DNA of 64,000 nucleotides from Chlorops oryzae (lineage: Eukaryota > Arthropoda > Insecta > Diptera > Chloropidae). Under the pieces are notes generated by a model. It was not told where the DNA came from. It worked only from the letters and a program-made list of their open reading frames with translations, and made no database searches. Made by a program: the position numbers and the translations under genes. Below are positions 1 through 10,885 of the stretch, in pieces (within the stretch, counting starts at the first letter, position 1; the number at the start of each line of letters is the position of its first letter). The stretch covers positions 8,385,751-8,449,750 of the forward strand of contig CM035806.1 in the NCBI GenBank assembly GCA_020466095.1, written 5' to 3'.

Positions 1-299
1 AGGCGAATGGAATTCGATTCGATTCTCCTAAGAACGACGCTTAATTCTTAATAGGAATATATTGAATTTGGGCCGACAGGTTGTATGAGTAATGTTTTTC
101 CTATCATATTTTGGACAGCATACGCACGTCGGCCTCAGTATGCCAGTAATAAAAAAAACTATGCATGCTGTGGATATGTGCATTTTTCCGAATAGCACAA
201 AAGGATTCCAGCAAATTTAAAAAAAATCCTTTTTTAATGAACAATAAAGCTGAGGGATGTGTTAGTTTAGTGTGGCTGCCTTCATTTCGGGTGACATAC

Positions 300-1036
300 T
301 TAAGGGGACCTTTTGGTCTAGAATTTTTGAAAATTGATTTTTTTTTTCTTATATATTTCGGAAGAATAGACTTTTAAGAATATGCTGGCAAAGTTTCGTG
401 AAGATATTGACAATATTTGTTTTGATACAGCCTTTTTAGAAGGTGGAGACAGCAGGCAGCGCGCTTGATCAAAGCAACTTTGAACGCGTTTATCTCAAAA
501 CTACTTTTTTTGACCTGGTGTGAATGAAAACAAAAAAACCATCGAACCGATTTTTCTGGAATTTTTATATATTATTCATAACATCAATGGCTATGGCCCG
601 AACTAGAATCGAATTTTTATTTCAAGAACTTCATATTTTTTCATCAAAAAAATGGTTAAAAAAAAGGGGAGTTTTTGATGGTTGAAATAAAAAATTGCGC
701 CATTTTGTCAATTTAAAAAAAATTTTTTTTATTCTAGTTCCTGCCATAGCCGCATTCATTCTGATTAATAACATATTTTTGTTTTTTTTTTTTCGATTAC
801 CAGAACTGCCAAAATCTTTCACACCACGGAGGTACTTTTTCAAAGAGGGTCCACTTCAACGCCATTTTTAAAATACAAAAAAAAAAAAAAATTACAACAA
901 CATTTTTTATTTTTTGTCAATAAAGAATATAATAAGCCTGCATACTTAGAAAATCGTTTTTTATTTGGCTTAATACCAAAAAAAAATCATGAAAATACCC
1001 TAAATTTTCGTGCTCTAGACCAGAAGGTCCCCTTAA
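300..1036. mobile_element. TTAA-flanked TIR element (piggyBac/Kolobok-like, non-autonomous)
   Basis: The ends are inverted copies reading TTAAGGGGACCTT outward to inward. The left end is at 300-312 and the right end finishes in AAGGTCCCCTTAA at 1036. TTAA on both sides is the target duplication used by piggyBac-type and Kolobok-type transposons. Each end also holds a small palindrome (GACC, four bases, GGTC). The interior (about 730 bp) is AT-rich with no transposase frame, so it is a non-autonomous derivative. The superfamily is inferred from the TTAA alone. Confidence 0.65.
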
Positions 1037-1200
1037 GCTTTACATGGACCCGTTGTGGTACCACGAATAAAGGAAAACAAAGAAAAATAGAAACAGAAAA
1101 ATTACACAAAATTCCACAATCTCTTAGCTGGGAGTTGAACCCAGAGCCTCTTGCTTGGTACGTTGGAATCTCAACCAACTACAGCACAGAGGCCGACTAA
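1037..1200 (-). mobile_element. tRNA-derived SINE, type A
   Basis: Read on the minus strand, a tRNA-like head begins near 1200. It has a box A-like TGTAGTTGGTTGAG and a box B GGGTTCAACTCCC (1130-1142 on the plus strand). It then runs into a tail containing the core 'ACCACAACGGGTCCATGT'. The same head recurs at 54.3-54.5 kb, and the tail recurs at 50.2 kb and in other SINE types of this window. It abuts the right end of the TTAA element. Confidence 0.7.
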
Positions 1201-1283
1201 CTAAGGGATATGTTTAAAAGAAGTCAATAAATGACTCGAGATCTGGAGTTGAAAGGAAAATTTTTTTTGCGATTTTTGTTACA

Positions 1284-1545
1284 TACCCTAGTATTGGAGG
1301 TACCCTTAAATATGATCCGATCCGGTCCATTCTCAAACTTGTTCTTACTCATGTCCCCGTGAGCACGCATACCATTTCGTCCAAATAGCTCAACTCCTTC
1401 GATAAGAAAACTGTTTACGGTGACAGCCGACTGATAGACAGACAGACAGACAGACGGACATGGATAAATAGAATCTCCTGGTGACGCTGATCATTTCTAC
1501 AAAATTTTGGTCTATATGGTCTATCTCGACACAGAGTGTGTAATG
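1284..1545 (+). mobile_element. mini-me/DINE-1-type (Helentron-related) repeat, truncated copy
   Basis: This copy contains the conserved block 'CAACTCCTTCGATAAGA', a short (GACA)n microsatellite ending GACGGACATGG, the block 'GAATCTCCTGGTGACGCTGATCATTTCTA' in part, and the 3' hairpin CGACACAGAGTGTGT (1527-1541). The same order is seen in at least five other places in this window. (GTCY)n next to a conserved core is the hallmark of dipteran mini-me elements, later grouped with Helentron-derived DINE-1 repeats. The family name is from established knowledge; the copy-to-copy match is seen directly. Confidence 0.6.
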
Positions 1546-2336
1546 AGTGCAATGAGGAAACCAAATCGGCTCACATCCCTCCCATCTTGACTCAGAAAAT
1601 TTCTGTCCCATAGACAAGGAGCTTAAGAAAATTCGAATATTTACTTTCTAGTTGAATAACTATTTGATTGTATAACCAGGACAGGATTTTTCACTGTCCA
1701 TTCAAAGGCATTCGGGCAAATGTTGCGCATGAAAAAATTAATTACAATCAAAAAGGTGAATTTTTGTTTCCTTTCTTTTTTGGCCTTGTAACAAAATGAG
1801 TTCTAGTAAGGAAAAATGGAAGGGGAAAAAGGACAAAGTATTTTCGCAAAGTTCAACGCTAGGTTTTAAGGACGTTAATATCAACAGAAGAGATACATAT
1901 TTACTTTGTGAAAGTTCTACACAAGTCATTTCAAAGTTGTGTGAATGGATTTCCCTCGAAATACGAAATGAAAAGTTGAACAACAAAAATGAACTCAACT
2001 CCCGGGGTCCGTCTTTCATAAAATTTGCGCTGGGCCCAAGGTACGAATTCGCTCAAAATGGCAGCAGAGGGCAGCAACAGCAGTCGGATCAAGGTGTCGC
2101 ACAGTGCACTCGAGTGCGTTTGTTGCAACGGAGAACGTTGACAATAACACAGCAGCAGAGCGCAGCAGAAACAACACGAAACGACACGACAGCAGATGCC
2201 CCGGCCAACTATTTCACAAAAGTACTCAGAAGCAATTTAAATTAATTTTTTTAACTTTTTTTTTTTTTTTAATTATTTCTTTTCCTTCTCTCTAACTCGA
2301 GCGCTCTTTGTCTATACTCAACATCTCTCCACCTCA

Positions 2337-2375
<39 letters not shown>

Positions 2376-3899
2376 TATTCCTTTACTATGTTTTCCCATG
2401 CGAAAGCCCGTTTTACGGTCACCAGATGTACATTTGAATTAAATGAATTTTCCTTCGAAGTTGCACTTGAATGTTTTCATGATTTCATTCTCGGCTGCAA
2501 CACGAAATATCTGGGACCATACACACGACGGTTAGCGGTAGGTGTCTATGCTATATTTTCGACACAATATTTGCCACAAGTAAATTTCTGCAATTCTCTC
2601 CGAGAGCGCAAGTGACTTCTAAGCTCAATAAACTGGCGAAATAAAATTTCGTATTCCGCTTGTGCGGCGCTTCATTCATATGCATGAGCTCCAGATGCTC
2701 GAAATTTCATGTATATAAAAAAGAAAAAATATATATAAAAATTATCAACAAAGATAAGCGATTTTAATTTTTAAAAAACAAGAAAATCTTATCATTCGGT
2801 TTTTGGCTTTTGTTTGTAATGAATTTCAATTCATTTTGAGGCTGCACACCAGAAGACCTTGAAGAGTCAAAGCCATCTTAGCTCAAGAGTTAATACGGTG
2901 GTCCAATGCTGGTGAATTAATTTGAATATTAAAGACGTCGAAATGAAATCTTTGGATTCAATATGGATTCATTCGAGCTATGGAAGTTTGATTGTAGTTC
3001 GTTAAGGCTGAATATTCGATTGGGGGAATTTAGAAAGCGCTTTTGATTGAACTTCATGGAGAGATACGATCTAGAAGGATTTCTATGGAATAGTTTCCTG
3101 TCATGTTGCGTTAGATCATGCAAAGGCATCGAATTTTTATCAAAACCAAAGAATTTGCTTCAACACAAATGAGTCGTCGCTCAGTGGATAAAGCGAAGCG
3201 AGTCCCAAAATTTGAAATGCAGAAAAACGACAGAACAGTTGAAGTTGACTAGTTTTTACAACAAAACTCAAAATTAAAACAAAAAATTAATTACACTACT
3301 CAACACTAAATTTGCCTTTGACTTGAAACCATTTTTTTTTTTTTTGTAGCATTTGTTTCGCTGAATCAAAATGTATGCTTAAAATTTTAAAGTTAGCTCG
3401 CGTTTTTGAAATATCCGCTGGGAAAGGTTTTGCGAATTTTTGTCAATATTTTTTTTTTGTCGTAGCCCCATTATCGTTCGACCGTTTCAAAAAATCTTTA
3501 ATTTATATGAAAGAAGAGTTAAAATACAACATATTCCTCATACATATAAATGAAATCGGTTCAACAGTTTAGGCGCTATAGGTCGATAAAGGCAAAAATT
3601 TTATGAAATTTTTCACAATTTTCTACAAAAACTTGATTTCAAACCCATATAATTTCCGAAAAAGATCCGGTACTCGAGTTCAGGCTATCTTACGTAAAAG
3701 AGTGGATTTCTAAGAGCATTTCAAGACTAAGAAAAAAGAAAATCCGATGAGTGGTTCATATTTTAATTGGGTTTTTCGAAAAAATGAGACGATTTTTTTT
3801 TTCGCCGGAAAATATGCCACACTTTTTTTTTTATATAAATATTACTTGCCTTGAAACATGCTCAAATATCAAATTTCATCAAAATATGTTGAAAAACTT
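1546..3899. other. Stretch without a supported gene
   Basis: AT-rich unique-looking sequence. A 149-codon open frame at 1796-2245 has no recognisable domain and its 3' part is CAG/CAA-rich, so it is not called as a gene. The rest holds a (TG)n microsatellite and poly-A/T runs. Sequence from about 3375 onward may be the degraded 5' part of the mini-me copy that follows. Confidence 0.5.
2342..2373. repeat. (TG)16 microsatellite
   Basis: Uninterrupted TG dinucleotides over 32 bases. Confidence 0.95.
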
Positions 3900-4230
3900 C
3901 GATTTTAGAGCAGTTTTTGTGATTTTCGTAATAGACCCTAGTACTGGAGGTACCCCTAAAAATGGTCCAATCAGGTCCATTCTCGAACTTGTTCTTACTC
4001 ACGTCCCCGTGAGCACGCATACCAAATTTTGTCGAGATAGCTCAACTCCTTCGATAAGATAACTGTATACAAACAGACGGACAGACAGACGGACATGGCT
4101 AAATCGAATCTCCTGGTGACGCTGATCATTTCTATATACATTTTGTATGGTCTATCTCGACTGGTTCTGGGTGTTACACACAACCACACAAACGCAATAT
4201 ACTCTCGACACAGAGTGTGTCGGGTATAAA
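3900..4230 (+). mobile_element. mini-me/DINE-1-type repeat, best-preserved 3' end
   Basis: This is the same family as the copy near 1.3 kb and shares the 'CTAGTACTGGAGGTACC' block, the (GACA/GACG)n run at about 4072-4095 and the 'ACACAACCACACAAACGCA' segment. It ends in a perfect hairpin, CGACACAGAGTGTGTCG (4206-4222), followed by GGTATAAA. The hairpin near the 3' terminus fits a rolling-circle (Helentron-type) derivative. The 5' boundary is unclear and may lie upstream. Confidence 0.65.
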
Positions 4231-5644
4231 AAAGAACGCAACGATTGCGCTTGACAATTATGCGTTCGCTTAGTGGTTATTGAGGGAAATATGCTAGGTA
4301 AGCATCTTCAAAGCTGTATTTGGACCACTAATCATGGTCGGCCCATTATGATTTATGCATCAATTTAAAGGGGAAGAACTAAGCTTTATTTCAAAATTAA
4401 AAAATCAAAATTAAAATATGACGTCTCTCCTAGAAAATCAAGAAATAAAACTAAAATGCCAAATTTTTTTCATTTACCGTTATCGAAAAATTTTTTAAGT
4501 ATTGTTTTCGAAAAGTTCAGAAAATTTTTTTTAAGGAACATTCGAAAAATTTTTTAAGCGAGGCGATTTTAGGCCCATTGTAATTCAATGAAATATGTTC
4601 TTCGAAGCAAAAATTTAAACTTTGACACCCTGTATCTCGGCAACCTGTGATTAAAATTTACTCTTTTTTTGCACATTTAACGTACTCTTACATCTTAACA
4701 ACTGTACCAAGTTTCATCCAAATCGGGGAAAAAAAATTTTGCCGGTGGTACACTTGACGTGTTTTGCCCCATATGTAAGTTCAATCAATAAAGTTTAAAA
4801 TTTCCTTTGCGGTCTATTCAAAAAAAAAAACCGTCGCGTTTGAGCGTAAAATAATTTGCAATAACAGCCGTTTTTACGAAAGTGCGAGGAGGAGTAGGTA
4901 TTTACCTCCCAAACGGTTTCGAATCGGACCCACTTGTAGAACAATTTTTTACTTGTCTGCGATCCTCTCTATCGATTTCATCAATAAAATAATTTCGTTC
5001 AGCTAACTTGTATGGGACGAACCACTTTGCCCCACACTTTATCCACTTATCGCAATCGATACCATTCGCCGCATTCCAGTCAACGATGTTTTGCATTGAG
5101 CTGGATAATTATTTCTTTCAATTAAACAATTCAATTGAAACGCATTTTCTTTGAATCTCTCCGAATGCTCAATTTAAATTCAAACAATTGCCATTTGACT
5201 CTGGCCCACATTTGACTTTCGAAATTTAATCAAAACCTTTCGCCTTATTGTCGTCAATGGAACTGGAGGCCGCAACGCAATAAAACGCAAATTCATAAAC
5301 GCTCTCTCGAGAAACTCACGAAGCAAGTCGAGCGTAAATTCAATGCATTTCAATTGACGATCCACGAAACACAAACAAAAATTCCCACAAAAAAAAAAAA
5401 AATAAATAAATAAATAAAAAATGAATTAAAAGAGCAAAAGGAAAAGCGCCCACGGCGTGTCATAATTGACAGATGTTTGTTTCTATTTATTTAAATTATG
5501 TTGGAACTTCAATGTCGGATAATTGAATAAAATTTCATGTCTGGTTAAACAGAATGTTTGTGCGCACAGCTCTCCTCCGCAGGCGAATTTTATTTAATTA
5601 TATCCCGTGGGTACACACGAACGAACATTGAACGCGATAATTCG
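4231..5644. other. Stretch without a supported gene
   Basis: No convincing reading frame or RNA gene. It includes the phrase 'GACACCCTGTATCTCGG' near 4626, which recalls transposon ends elsewhere in the window, but no partner end was found. Confidence 0.45.
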
Positions 5645-6320
5645 CCCAGTAGAAAAATATCTCCTGCAGGATAGAGTCATCAGTGATTTCACCGCGAGAT
5701 ATTGCTGGCATTTTGTCACGCATGACACTTTGGGTGACAATGTCATCGTAGTAGGGTCCTGCTCATGTGCGCTTGCATCTCATTGGATACTTTAATTGAA
5801 ATAAAGTGATGGGCGTCAGTTGTGATTTAGCAAGAATTAGCTCACAATCCGAAGATCGCGAGCTCGATAATTTGACCGTTTACTTTGAAAGTGGTGTAAC
5901 TCCATTTTTCTATTTTTAGATATTAAGTGGTGCATGTCCATTACCCAGCACCCGCTACCACCCAGTAAAACTGCGCAGTCTTTAGAATGGGTGTAGCTTA
6001 ACACGAATCCAAAAACTAAATTAACCCACGGCTTTCAATATTTCCCTCAAAGCCGCTCAGAACCGGAAAATAGAAAAAATGGAGTTACACCACTTTCAAA
6101 GTAAACGGACCAATTGTAAAAAAGAAAATGTTTTTTTTTTTAGAAATTTTCGCAACATACAATGAGAAGACAAATGATTTCTATAGATAGACATTCTATA
6201 CACAGACATTTAGAGAGAAAAGAGCATGCGCAGCTCTAAAACACTTTTTCTTTCGCCATCGCACACTCCAGAGTGACAAGGTCATGCACTGCGTTTTCAT
6301 GTCAGACATTTTCTACTGGG
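5645..6320. mobile_element. CCCAG-ended TIR element rich in GTCAT/TGACA motifs
   Basis: The left end CCCAGTAGAAAAATAT (5645) is mirrored by ATTTTCTACTGGG (ending 6320). The interior repeats GTCATC, GTGACA and TGTCATC many times. The left 40 bases (with CTCCTGCAGGAT) closely resemble the inverted sequence at 9095-9146 and the left end near 42.28 kb, so this is a dispersed family. It carries a nested foldback (5876-6111). No coding capacity. Confidence 0.6.
5876..6111. mobile_element. Foldback MITE with about 45-bp inverted ends
   Basis: CCGTTTACTTTGAAAGTGG and the following 25 bases at 5876 are repeated inverted up to 6111. The centre contains the slightly GC-richer CCCGCTACCACCCAG. The element is nested inside the CCCAG element. 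No clear target duplication was read. Confidence 0.7.
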
Positions 6321-6624
6321 GCCTTTGATTAAACGCTTATAAAATGTGACAAAAAAAAAAAAAAAAAAAAATTGAAAGTCAAACGATTTATTTAAAATGA
6401 ATTAAAGCAGATTAGTTCTCTGTTCCCTTCAAGGACGACAAAGCTCGGATATGTAGTTTCTATAATGTTCATGTTTGATTAAGTTTTTTTTTTTGTTTTT
6501 TATGATAAGGAATGATGGTAGACATTTCGATAGGTAGGAGTAAAGGTGAAAATTTAAATCGTGACGCTTTAAGAGATGCTCACAATATGAAGTCAGTGTA
6601 TAGAACACAAATAAGTTAAATGAA

Positions 6625-7945
6625 TTGAAAAAAAAAAACTTTTTGAATTTTCTTGTTAGTTTTGTGAAAAAATTTTTCTCAGTGTAAAAATTTAAAAAAA
6701 TATTTTTAGATTTTCTGTTATATTACGAATCAACCAATGTTTGTTTCATCGTCTTATCTGAATTAGTTTTGGAGATATTTAGAAAAATGTAAGTGCACGT
6801 TTTTGTTATTTGTACTGGCGGCATGAGTTTAAAAAATCATATTTCTGAACTCTGACTATTCTTCGCTTACTTTTTTGTAAATATCTCAAAAAGTACACTT
6901 CGGAATTTGATGAATTTTCTTTTGGTAAAAGATAATTTCTTGAGGAATTTTCTAAAAATATTTAAGAAGTTATGTAGCGACAGAAATACACTGAAAAAAA
7001 CTTTAAAATTTTCCTTTTTAGTTTTGTGAACATTTTTTTCTCAGTGTAAAAATTTAAAAAAATATTTTTGAATTTCCTGATATTGTAGAAATCAGCCAAC
7101 GGGTGTTTCGTCTTCCTATCTTAATTAGTTTTTGAGATATTTAGAAAAATGTAAGTGCATATTTTTTTAGTATTTGTACTGGCGGCATGAGTTTTTAAAA
7201 AATCATATTTCTGAACTCTGACTATTCTTCGCTTACTTTTTTGTAAATATCTCAAAAAGTACACTTCGGAATTTGATGAATTTTCTTTTGGTAAAAGATA
7301 ATTCGTTGAGGAATTTTCTAAAAATATTTAAAAAGTTATGTAGCGACAGAAATACACTGAAAAAAACTTTTAAATTTTCCTTTTTAGTTTTGTGAACATT
7401 TTTTTCTCAGTGTAAAAATTTAAAAAAATATTTTTGAATTTCCTGATATTGTAGAAATCAGCCAACGTCTGTTTCGTCTACCTATCTGAATTAGTTTTTG
7501 AGATATTTAGAAAAATGTGAGTGCATATTTTTGTTATTTGTACTGGCGGCATGAGTTTAAAAAAATCATATTTCTGAACTCTGACTATTCTTCGCTTACT
7601 TTTTTGTAAATATCTCAAAAAGTATACTTCGGAATTTGATGAATTTTCTTTTGGTAAAAGATAATTCCTTGAGGAATTTTCTAAAAGTATTTAAAAGGTG
7701 ATGTAGCGACAGAAATACACTGAAAAAAACTTTAAAAATTTCCTTTTAAGTTTTGTGAACATTTTTTTCTCAGTGTAAAAATTATAAAAATTATTTTTGA
7801 ATTTCCTGATATTTTAGAAATCAGTCAACGTTTGTTTCGTCTTCCTATCTTAACTAGTTTTTAAGATATTTAGAAAAATGTGAGTGCATATTTTTGTTAT
7901 TTGTACTGGCGGCATGAGTTTTTAAAAAATCATGTTTCTCAACTT
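6625..7945. repeat. 364-bp tandem repeat, about 3.6 units
   Basis: The marker TGTACTGGCGGCATGAGTTT starts at 6811, 7175, 7539 and 7902, giving spacings of 364, 364 and 363. Each unit contains TACACTGAAAAAAA, then TTTTCTCAGTGTAAAA (an inverted pair), and a 'TTAGTTTTTGAGATATTTAG' block. These blocks are shared with the foldback family at 31.3, 45.4, 49.7 and 52.1 kb, so the array probably grew from a piece of that family. Confidence 0.85.
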
Positions 7946-8202
7946 TGACCTCGTTGAGCACCCCCTAAATGATGTCCGATCGATCTAAATCTTTTCATTT
8001 CCCTTTTATTTCTGTTGCCCTCGACTACATTTTGAGGCGGTGACTCGCAAAATCCCACACAACAAAATTATCCCATACAATTTTGGACCACCCTAAAGTA
8101 CATCTTTCCATTCTAGTCACACCTGCGAAAGGAAAACGAAACGGAAGGCAATCTTTATTTTGTTTCGTTAATAAGAATATTTCTTCCATTCTTAACCCTG
8201 TA

Positions 8203-8395
8203 GGCCCCAAGACAGCCTAACATCTCTTCTCAATTTCTCACATTCTCAAAAAACGGTTTAACTTTCTTTTTTTAATTCGTGGAACCCCCAAAAAATTGTC
8301 TTATACAACGAAGCAAAAAAGAAAGTTATCCCGGTTTTTGAGGATAAGAGCAATTGTGAAGAGAAGTTAGACCGTCTAAAGGCGGTCTTGGGGCC
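8203..8395. mobile_element. TA-flanked MITE, GGCCCCAAGAC ends
   Basis: GGCCCCAAGAC at 8203 is mirrored by GTCTTGGGGCC ending at 8395, with TA directly outside both ends (8201-8202 and 8396-8397). The ends continue as an imperfect inverted repeat, so the 193-bp element can fold into one hairpin. The TA duplication suggests the Tc1/mariner superfamily. Confidence 0.7.
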
Positions 8396-9094
8396 TAAAA
8401 AAAATGTCTGCATAAACTTTATAGGTAAATTAAACATTCAAGTTGTGAATAAAGTCAAGCTTCCATAGCCGAAATAACGATACGATACGATGACGAAGGA
8501 TATTGTTTATTCGACTCATGGGAGACTTCGAGCCAAAGAGTTTCCTGTTGATTTTCTCCTAATACTATTGCCACTGGATTCCGGTAGTTCAAATTATCAA
8601 TGTTTGACTGCAATGCTATTTTCTCTTTAATATGGCCAATTTTTGTATGAAAAAAATGAAAAAATTCCTGAGAACTTTTCATTGAGATGAGGCGAACTCA
8701 TTTGTTTGAGGTCTTTCTAATCAACCGACTAATGATCAAAACCATCTCGGAACCATTTTCAGCTACATTTGTACCAAAAAAAATCGTAGGCTGGTCATTA
8801 ATTTTTTCCATTTTGATGCTAGAAATGCTTCAGAAAATATTAACGACTTCCTCAAGCCACGAAAATGTAGCAAAAATAGTAAATTACTTTGCTCGAGAGA
8901 TTATACGACGTTAAAATAGAGGAGAGCTAAAGGTGAATGTGGGCATATAGTAAAGGAAAAAAAGTAAGGAAAATTATCCGCTTTCAACATGTGCCTGAAA
9001 GGGGAATAAATGCAAAAATTATAAAACCGTTACAAAAGCAACAAAGCCTCGTCATCCCAGGAATCAATTATGACAATCTCACCTATGTATATTT

Positions 9095-9146
9095 CCCAGT
9101 GAAATAATGAATCATTTGATCCTGCAGGAGATATTTTTCCGCTGGG
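9095..9146. mobile_element. 52-bp minimal CCCAG element (internal deletion derivative)
   Basis: The sequence CCCAGTGAAATAATG to TTTTTCCGCTGGG is bounded by CCCAG and CTGGG. Its inverse matches the left end of the 5645-6320 element (TATCTCCTGCAGGAT). It appears to be little more than one terminal segment closed by both ends. Confidence 0.45.
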
Positions 9147-9371
9147 ATGATTATGAGCACACACACACATTTAAGCACAAACGTTTTTAGTATATCATTA
9201 GGAGAGTTTTGAGCCTGAGATCGAGATACCATAGCTTCCAGAGCATAAAATTTCAATTTCCCAAAGAGCATATCGGTCAATTGATACGAAGGAAGGTATA
9301 CCATTGCTAGGAAGGCGGCTTTTGGTCGTAGCTTTTTGGAGTAATTACAAAAAAAAGAAGGAGTTTTCATA

Positions 9372-9619
9372 TCACTACCCATGATACAAGAAAACAAGAT
9401 AGCGCCACTTGAGAGAGGAAACGTCACAAACTCAAAATCGCGATTCGTTGTTGTTGTTTCCCATATTAAACCGGCTTTTTACTTTTTTGAATAGCATGGG
9501 AAACAACAACAATTTCTCGCTCAGTGACGTCACAAACTCAATTTTCGGCTCTCAAAGAGAGCCTCAAAATAGCGGTACTGAAGTGGCGCTATCTTGTTTT
9601 CTTGTATCATGTCACTACC
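9372..9619. mobile_element. P-superfamily-like MITE with perfect 31-bp TIRs and 8-bp target duplication
   Basis: The TIRs at 9380-9410 and 9581-9611 are perfect 31-base inverted copies starting CATGATACAAG. The element (232 bp) is flanked by the 8-bp direct repeat TCACTACC (9372-9379 and 9612-9619). A 31-bp TIR beginning CATGAT with 8-bp duplications is the geometry of the Drosophila P element, although the inner TIR sequence differs. Inside lies a second inverted pair (TTGTTGTTGTTTCCCAT and its complement), and direct repeats of ACGTCACAAACTCAA flank the centre. There is no transposase, so it would need an outside P-type enzyme. Confidence 0.75.
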
Positions 9620-10041
9620 TTGAACCATTTTTCATCGAGGCGTACATAAATTGCTTTCGATGTTCGAACAATGAACACAAAAAATGAAACCAAAAAAAAA
9701 AAACATGCGGGAAAACAAAAACATTGCTGCACAGTTCACTTCTTTTATCCCATGTGTTGTTTTGTTTTTGCTTTCTATTTATTTTTTTTTTTTTCAGTAT
9801 CAAATAAAAATTCTGAAGTTTAAGAATTTAAACGCTGAATTCAAAGAGCGCTACATCTCCATCCCCATCAAAGCAAAAGCAATAGTTCAAGTGCATGTTG
9901 TATGATTCATGAATTCGAATATACTCGTACATGTGAATCGCGTCCTTGCCTATAAATCACGCTGAAATAGACTTCAAAAATATCCAAACATTCACACACA
10001 CACACACACACATATACAGAAAGGACGATAGCGAACCGCTG

Positions 10042-10069
10042 CACAGTGTCCCGAATGCGGACAAAAATA
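10042..10069 (+). other. 12-RSS-like left end of the Transib-like element
   Basis: Heptamer CACAGTG is at 10042-10048, a 12-base spacer TCCCGAATGCGG at 10049-10060, and nonamer-like ACAAAAATA at 10061-10069. The heptamer is a perfect RSS match and the nonamer matches 7 of 9 positions, including the run of A. Confidence 0.65.
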
Positions 10070-10285
10070 GTAAAAATAAATGGTCAGATTTGGAAGGATT
10101 TTTTTGTTAATGGATTCTTAGAGAAAACATTGAATAAGAAAATCCCCAAGTTTTCGTGCCGATATCTTTAGTTTTGATATCACAGCACGCCTTTGAAGTT
10201 GTCTTATGCAAAGTGTGGACTTTTGTTGTTTTGCACAATAATTGCACAATATGCGGGGGTTCAAATGGAATAAAGAAGAAATATA

Positions 10286-10762
10286 CAGTGGGGTCTCGTT
10301 ATAAGTCGATTCTCGTTCCTAAAAAATCGACGTATAGCGAATCGACTTATAACGAATCAGTTTTCTTCATATGTTTGTATGAAATAATTTCTAATTGGTT
10401 CCTCAAAGCTCAAAAATTGATACACAAATTTTATTAAAGTCAATAAAATGAAAATTCCCTACAACTGGCATCACTGCTCTAATGTCTGATTTCCAATTAT
10501 TCGTCGAATGCAGAACGTTTTACGCTGCGTCCACAATAACGCAATTGATTTGAGCTGCTTCCATATGCTGGCATGTGTTTGCCTCAATTGACGAAACGCA
10601 CCTGACGCGTCATTGGAGATGGTACTTAGGGGCGCAAAAGACGAAAAAAATTTTCCCCCAAACTTTTAGACGTAATTGCGAATCATTTGCGACGTATAGC
10701 GAACCAGGGTGTCAATTGATACGTGACGTAAGTGCGAATCGACGTATAACGAGACCCCACTG
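10286..10762. mobile_element. pogo/Tc1-like MITE, CAGTGGGGTCTCGTTATA ends
   Basis: CAGTGGGGTCTCGTTATA at 10286 is mirrored at 10762, with TA on both sides (10284-10285 and 10763-10764). Internal motifs such as ATCGACGTATAGCGAATCG repeat the TIR theme several times. The 477-bp interior is non-coding. The element is nested in the Transib-like element. Confidence 0.8.
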
Positions 10763-10885
10763 TATAACAATAAATACCCAAGTATCATATATCAAATTGA
10801 AGTGTAGGCTATTTACAATCATAAAAAAGTATTCGTGTATATAAATTATTATTATATACATAATATTATTACTGTTAAAAATATA

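Noticed and set aside
1796..2245. 149-codon open frame starting with ATG
   Set aside because: No recognisable domain, CAG/CAA-rich end, no splice or polyadenylation context, and an overlapping antisense frame. It could be a chance ORF.
3160..3230. tRNA-like sequence around CGCTCAGTGGATAAAGCG
   Set aside because: The box A-like start is suggestive, but no box B follows at the right distance.
4620..4650. Possible mariner end CACCCTGTAT
   Set aside because: No inverted partner within reach, and the adjoining sequence does not match the CAGGGTGT elements.
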